A stretch of 9,378 nucleotides of DNA from Spirochaetaceae bacterium (GTDB lineage: Bacteria; Spirochaetota; Spirochaetia; Treponematales; Breznakiellaceae). Under the pieces are notes generated by a model. It searched no databases. It saw nothing but the letters and a program-made list of their open reading frames with translations, and was not told where the DNA came from. This document shows positions 6,584 to 9,378 of the stretch, piece after piece (position 1 is the first letter of the stretch; every line of letters begins with the position of its first letter). Location of the stretch: contig JAITNZ010000117.1 of the NCBI GenBank assembly GCA_031290205.1, positions 1 through 9,378 of the forward strand. Direction: 5' to 3'. The position numbers were made by a program, and so were the translations under genes.

Positions 6584-8983
6584 TTACGGCAGCACCTTAA
6601 TCACCGTGTCGAGGGTCTGATGCCAATACCAGTTGCTGGTCGCGAAGTCGCCGCCGCTCGGTAGGTCCAGGTCGTTGGGATCGCCGCCGGAGCTGCCGGT
6701 AATATACACCACGCCGTGGACGCCATTGGCAAATTTATGTGTGCCGCCACTAATGCCTATCTGAATCAACGCGCTGGGGCACTCGTTGCCCGAAACCTCG
6801 CCGCCTGCCATGGTAAAATCACCATTAACACAAAGTATACCGCCACCGTCATCGGAGGCGGTATTATTTCTTATCTGCGCACCCGCCCCCGACATGGTAA
6901 ATTGCCCGTTGCCGGTGTTGTACACTCCGCCGCCGCCGCCATCAGCGGTAGTGTTGTCAGATATTGCCGCGTTCGCCCCCGACATGAGTCCGGTCGAACC
7001 TTTACCGTAGAGCCGTATCCCGCCGCCGCTGCGTCCCTGGTTCCCGTTTATCTTCGCGTTGTTCCCGCTCATCGTAAAATAAGTGGCTTTCGTGGTATCC
7101 GATGAATCGCCGTCAGCCATTATTCCGCCTCCGCCTCCGTCTCCGGTGGCGCCAATCGCGTTGAAGGACACCGCCGCATTTTCCCCTGCCATGATAAGCT
7201 GTGCGGGAACGCCCTCCCCAATACTCCAAATGCCGCCGCCGGAAAGTGCTGCATAGTTGTTGTGTACCGAGGTATCCGCGCCGGTCATGCGGAACATCCC
7301 CCCCACGAGCTGCACCGCGCCGCCGTGCCCCGCAGGTTCGGACGTAGCCGCATTCCAGTTGCCCGTCAACTCCGCGCTCCCCAGGAGCTCAAAGGCGCTG
7401 CCCTGCCCAACGTAGACGAGAGACTTGTCGTTATCCATTGAGGGGCTGCTTTCCGGTATCTCAATGGGCACAGTCGCGGGGCTATTCAGCACGGTATGTC
7501 CCGCCGAAAGCCCTTTCAGGATAACGCTGTCAACAGCCATATCAATATATGCGCCAGACGCCAGCTTGAACATACTCCCCGGCGCGGAAAGGCTGAGGGT
7601 GCGCCGCGTCGACCCATCGCGGCTCTTCACGGTGATGCCCACGTTAAACAGATTCTTGCCTTTGATGTTGGGATATGCCGCGCCGTCATCGGAAGCGGCG
7701 CCGCCCAAAGTCTGCGGTCCCAGCGCCGCATCCGCGTCCAGCCTGATTTCAAACTGCCGTCCATTGAGAGTTCCACCGTTTGCCGTCGTGTCATTCAACC
7801 ACTGGAGCGCTTTTTCCACCACGCCGCCCGAGTAGCCAGAAGTGTCTTTCGGCTCCCCTTGCGGGTTCCAGGTGATTTCAAAGAGGTTTGACAAGTTGGG
7901 GTCTGTTCCCTCATAGACATTGACCACATAATCAACATCGGCGCCGCTTATCGGGCTAACGGTATAGGTAAGCGGATTGCTAAAGTCCCGAACTGCCAGG
8001 TTCGCAGGCGAGATCCTTGCTCCCGAATGGGTGATAGCGGGTTTAAGTGCGCGGAGGTCTGTTCCGTAAGGCGCCGTAACCGTGATGGTTTTGGCAGCCT
8101 CGTTAATGACGCCTGAAAGTGAGCTGGTAAGAAAAGCGGCGTTCTCTTCTTTGGTGAACCCAAAGACATAGATTCGCGCTGAGCTTTGCGTCTGTTGAAT
8201 CACGCGCACCTCATAATCCTTTTCGTCCAGAGTTCTATCCGCTGTTACCCTGTATGGCACGCTCCCGACAAAGTCAGATTGGCTGGACGGCGTATAGGTA
8301 TTGCCCAGATTGGTGATTATCGAAGGCGTCAAAGGGCTGAGGGGCGTCCCCGGCGGCACCACAACGAAAACCGTCCCCTGCCGCTGGTCGATACCGCCGA
8401 TCGCTTCGGCAGTGAGAGACGGATTTTTGCCCCGTTCGAAGCGAAAGTCGAGCAATGCCGCCGTTACATCCTCGTCGGGTAACGCCTGCCCATTGAGTGA
8501 CCAAAGGCGGGTGGGCGGCGTAATAGTTGATTTGTGAACGGTCAGCTGCGCTATGCCGCCATTAGACGGAATATTTTTTACGGTGAGGATGTATATCGCC
8601 TCCGCCAGTTTGACAACCTTAACCGGCTTGAGTTTCCTCGAATCCGGCGTCCCCGTGGGATAGTATTCATAGTCAAACGTGATGAGGGCAGCTAACTTTT
8701 CCTCGCTGGGATTGTCTTCCAACTCGTCGATTACCCGGCTGAAGTCGAGCGTTAAGGTAGCCATCGCCGTCCCGTCGTCCACCGTGTAAAGCGATTCCGG
8801 CACCAGACGAATCCACGTTGTTTCCTTGTTTGCACGAAGTCCCGCATCCTCCGAAAACGCATTGCACCCACCAAAAGCCAGTGCGCCAAGCGCGACTATT
8901 AGTATTGATTGAAAAGGGCGCCGCCACAGGGGGTTCCGCGCTTTTCCTTCACTACGAAAAGGAGCTTTCTTGTTATTTTTCAT
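6584..8983 (-). CDS. Large predicted lipoprotein with Ig-like repeats and a Gly-rich beta-helix region
   Basis: The 799-residue protein has a basic n-region (1-22), a hydrophobic segment (24-37) and Cys40 in LAFGGC. That lipobox is relaxed, as is common in spirochaetes, so lipidation and export to a membrane surface are likely. Residues 41-180 form a beta-rich domain I do not recognise. Two Ig-like repeats follow: about 190-263 (VVVPPGTPLSPLTPSI ... DYEVRVIQ) and 285-357 (ITVTAPYGTDLRALKPAI ... DYVVNVYE), of the type found in many Treponema and Leptospira surface proteins (DUF5018-like). From about 380 comes a right-handed beta-helix-like region with Gly-rich imperfect repeats of roughly 25-40 residues, for instance FRMTGAD...HNN, FTMSGNNAKINGNQG, LMSGANAAISDNT, FTMSGAGAQIRNNTAS and FTMAGGEVSGN (564-735). 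No enzyme motif is visible; adhesion, glycan binding or an immune-exposed role is inference only. ATG is supported by TAGGAG 8 nt upstream. It is transcribed separately from the oad genes. Confidence 0.85.
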   Translation of the reverse strand: MKNNKKAPFRSEGKARNPLWRRPFQSILIVALGALAFGGCNAFSEDAGLRANKETTWIRLVPESLYTVDDGTAMATLTLDFSRVIDELEDNPSEEKLAALITFDYEYYPTGTPDSRKLKPVKVVKLAEAIYILTVKNIPSNGGIAQLTVHKSTITPPTRLWSLNGQALPDEDVTAALLDFRFERGKNPSLTAEAIGGIDQRQGTVFVVVPPGTPLSPLTPSIITNLGNTYTPSSQSDFVGSVPYRVTADRTLDEKDYEVRVIQQTQSSARIYVFGFTKEENAAFLTSSLSGVINEAAKTITVTAPYGTDLRALKPAITHSGARISPANLAVRDFSNPLTYTVSPISGADVDYVVNVYEGTDPNLSNLFEITWNPQGEPKDTSGYSGGVVEKALQWLNDTTANGGTLNGRQFEIRLDADAALGPQTLGGAASDDGAAYPNIKGKNLFNVGITVKSRDGSTRRTLSLSAPGSMFKLASGAYIDMAVDSVILKGLSAGHTVLNSPATVPIEIPESSPSMDNDKSLVYVGQGSAFELLGSAELTGNWNAATSEPAGHGGAVQLVGGMFRMTGADTSVHNNYAALSGGGIWSIGEGVPAQLIMAGENAAVSFNAIGATGDGGGGGIMADGDSSDTTKATYFTMSGNNAKINGNQGRSGGGIRLYGKGSTGLMSGANAAISDNTTADGGGGGVYNTGNGQFTMSGAGAQIRNNTASDDGGGILCVNGDFTMAGGEVSGNECPSALIQIGISGGTHKFANGVHGVVYITGSSGGDPNDLDLPSGGDFATSNWYWHQTLDTVIKVLP

Positions 8984-9032
8984 TTTTTTTCTCCTATTGA
9001 AAAAGTGGTATTGTATGAAGGGGAGGCTGGGA

Positions 9033-9062
9033 TGTGAGCGTAATCACGCTTTATTCCTCACA
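9033..9062 (-). promoter_or_regulatory. Inverted repeat in the 5' leader of the lipoprotein mRNA
   Basis: AGCGT/ACGCT pair across GATT (9037-9050), and TGTGAG (9057-9062, read on the minus strand) pairs with CTCACA (9033-9038). It lies just after the predicted transcription start and about 50 nt before the start codon, so it could be an operator or a leader hairpin. Confidence 0.35.
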
Positions 9063-9073
9063 CCTCTCTCTTA

Positions 9074-9102
9074 AATATATTAAAATTATGTTTTTTTGTC
9101 TA
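9074..9102 (-). promoter_or_regulatory. Predicted sigma70-type promoter of the lipoprotein gene
   Basis: On the minus strand TAGACA (9097-9102, 5 of 6 to TTGACA) and TATATT (9074-9079, 5 of 6 to TATAAT) are separated by exactly 17 nt, in an AT-rich stretch. Transcription would begin near 9067, giving a leader of about 84 nt before the ATG. Confidence 0.5.
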
Positions 9103-9158
9103 CCAATTTCAGCACCTCCCCATGTCGAGCGGATTAAAATAAAAAAGCCAAGAAAGTC

Positions 9159-9187
9159 CGCAGATTTCGCAGATTAACGCAGAATTA
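9159..9187. repeat. Short tandem repeat, three CGCAGA(A/T)T units
   Basis: CGCAGATTT (9159-9167), CGCAGATTAA (9168-9177) and CGCAGAATTA (9178-9187) lie head to tail. This type of 9-10 bp unit is familiar as a dispersed intergenic repeat in several bacterial phyla. It also creates a misleading minus-strand frame containing ALICEICG. Confidence 0.6.
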
Positions 9188-9317
9188 TAAAGAACAGCCT
9201 CTAGGTGGGCGCAGAAAAGAAGAATAAAAACCATGAGTGACACGAAAATTGGTACTTTCATTGCGCCTCAGGCGCTTTCTACCTTCGCCTTCAGTATGAA
9301 AAGGGCGTCATCCACTT

Positions 9318-9378
9318 GGGGTCTGATACCCCGCCCCTTGGGGCGGTTCAAACTGGGGGTGCGGGGGATATGTTCCCC
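9318..9378. repeat. Cluster of GC-rich hairpins at the right edge
   Basis: GGGGT/ACCCC (9318-9322 and 9328-9332) overlaps CCGCCC/GGGCGG (9331-9336 and 9341-9346), so the two stems compete. GGTTCAAAC follows the second stem. GGGGA/TCCCC (9364-9368 and 9374-9378) forms a third stem ending exactly at the window edge. The pattern resembles an attenuator-like switch or a mobile-element end, but no gene anchors either reading. Confidence 0.4.

Larger units (their letters stand above)
8984..9378. other. Region upstream of the lipoprotein gene, repeat- and hairpin-rich
   Basis: No gene can be called with confidence. It contains the lipoprotein 5' leader and promoter, a short tandem repeat (9159-9187) and a hairpin cluster at the edge (9263-9378). 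A plus-strand frame starts at ATG 9233 (MSDTKIGTFIAPQALS...) and stays open to the edge. On the minus strand a frame open from the edge ends at TGA 9268-9270 (...RPQVDDALFILKAKVESA) and could be the C-terminus of an unseen upstream gene. Neither has independent support. Confidence 0.5.

Noticed and set aside
9109..9261. 50-codon minus-strand frame beginning MKVPIFVSLMVFILLF, resembling a signal peptide
   Set aside because: Its middle (ALICEICG) is simply the translated tandem repeat at 9159-9187, and its end runs into the upstream flank of the lipoprotein promoter; the hydrophobic start is most likely chance.

Overview
The window holds a compact, single-direction gene block on the minus strand. 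Reading right to left (the direction of transcription) it contains a large predicted surface lipoprotein gene (6584-8983), an intergenic gap with a strong bidirectional terminator, and then an operon-like run: oadG (6029-6271), oadA (4182-5945), oadB (2738-4150), a DtxR/MntR-family metal-dependent regulator (2371-2727) and a large AT-rich restriction-modification gene that runs off the left edge (1 to about 2357). No rRNA, tRNA, CRISPR array or intact insertion sequence was seen.

The organism is most likely an anaerobic or fermentative bacterium with an outer membrane, plausibly a gut or host-associated spirochaete of the Treponema type. This is an inference. It rests on the lipoprotein (long basic n-region, relaxed lipobox, two Ig-like repeats built around an APYGTDL-type motif, then a Gly-rich 'FTMSG' beta-helix) and on the presence of a Na+-pumping oxaloacetate decarboxylase. 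No taxonomic marker gene is present. The host-like genes are moderately GC-rich (clearly above half by eye), while the restriction-modification gene is strongly AT-rich (roughly a third GC), which suggests it was acquired from elsewhere.

OadG, OadA and OadB together make a complete membrane-bound oxaloacetate decarboxylase. The biotinylated OadA moves the carboxyl group from oxaloacetate to biotin, and OadB decarboxylates carboxybiotin and exports Na+. OadG anchors and assembles the complex. All catalytic residues I could check are present. The regulator gene starts 10 nt after the oadB stop, and the restriction-modification frame opens 4-13 nt after the regulator stop with a non-ATG start, so all five genes may share a transcript. 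No terminator is visible between oadG and the left edge.

The restriction-modification protein is a single chain: an N-terminal PD-ExK nuclease motif, a helical linker, an N6-adenine methyltransferase (FACGTG and NPPY motifs) and the start of a C-terminal specificity region (RPFDYR). No helicase lies between nuclease and methyltransferase, which points to a type IIG-like enzyme related to the methylase/specificity half of type ISP enzymes.

The non-coding parts hold several structures: a GC hairpin followed by a GGTTTTAAACC box at 6402-6428, a similar arrangement in a hairpin cluster at the right edge, a short tandem CGCAGATT-type repeat at 9159-9187, a promoter-like pair upstream of the lipoprotein gene, and a 16-codon reading frame with a strong Shine-Dalgarno between oadG and oadA.
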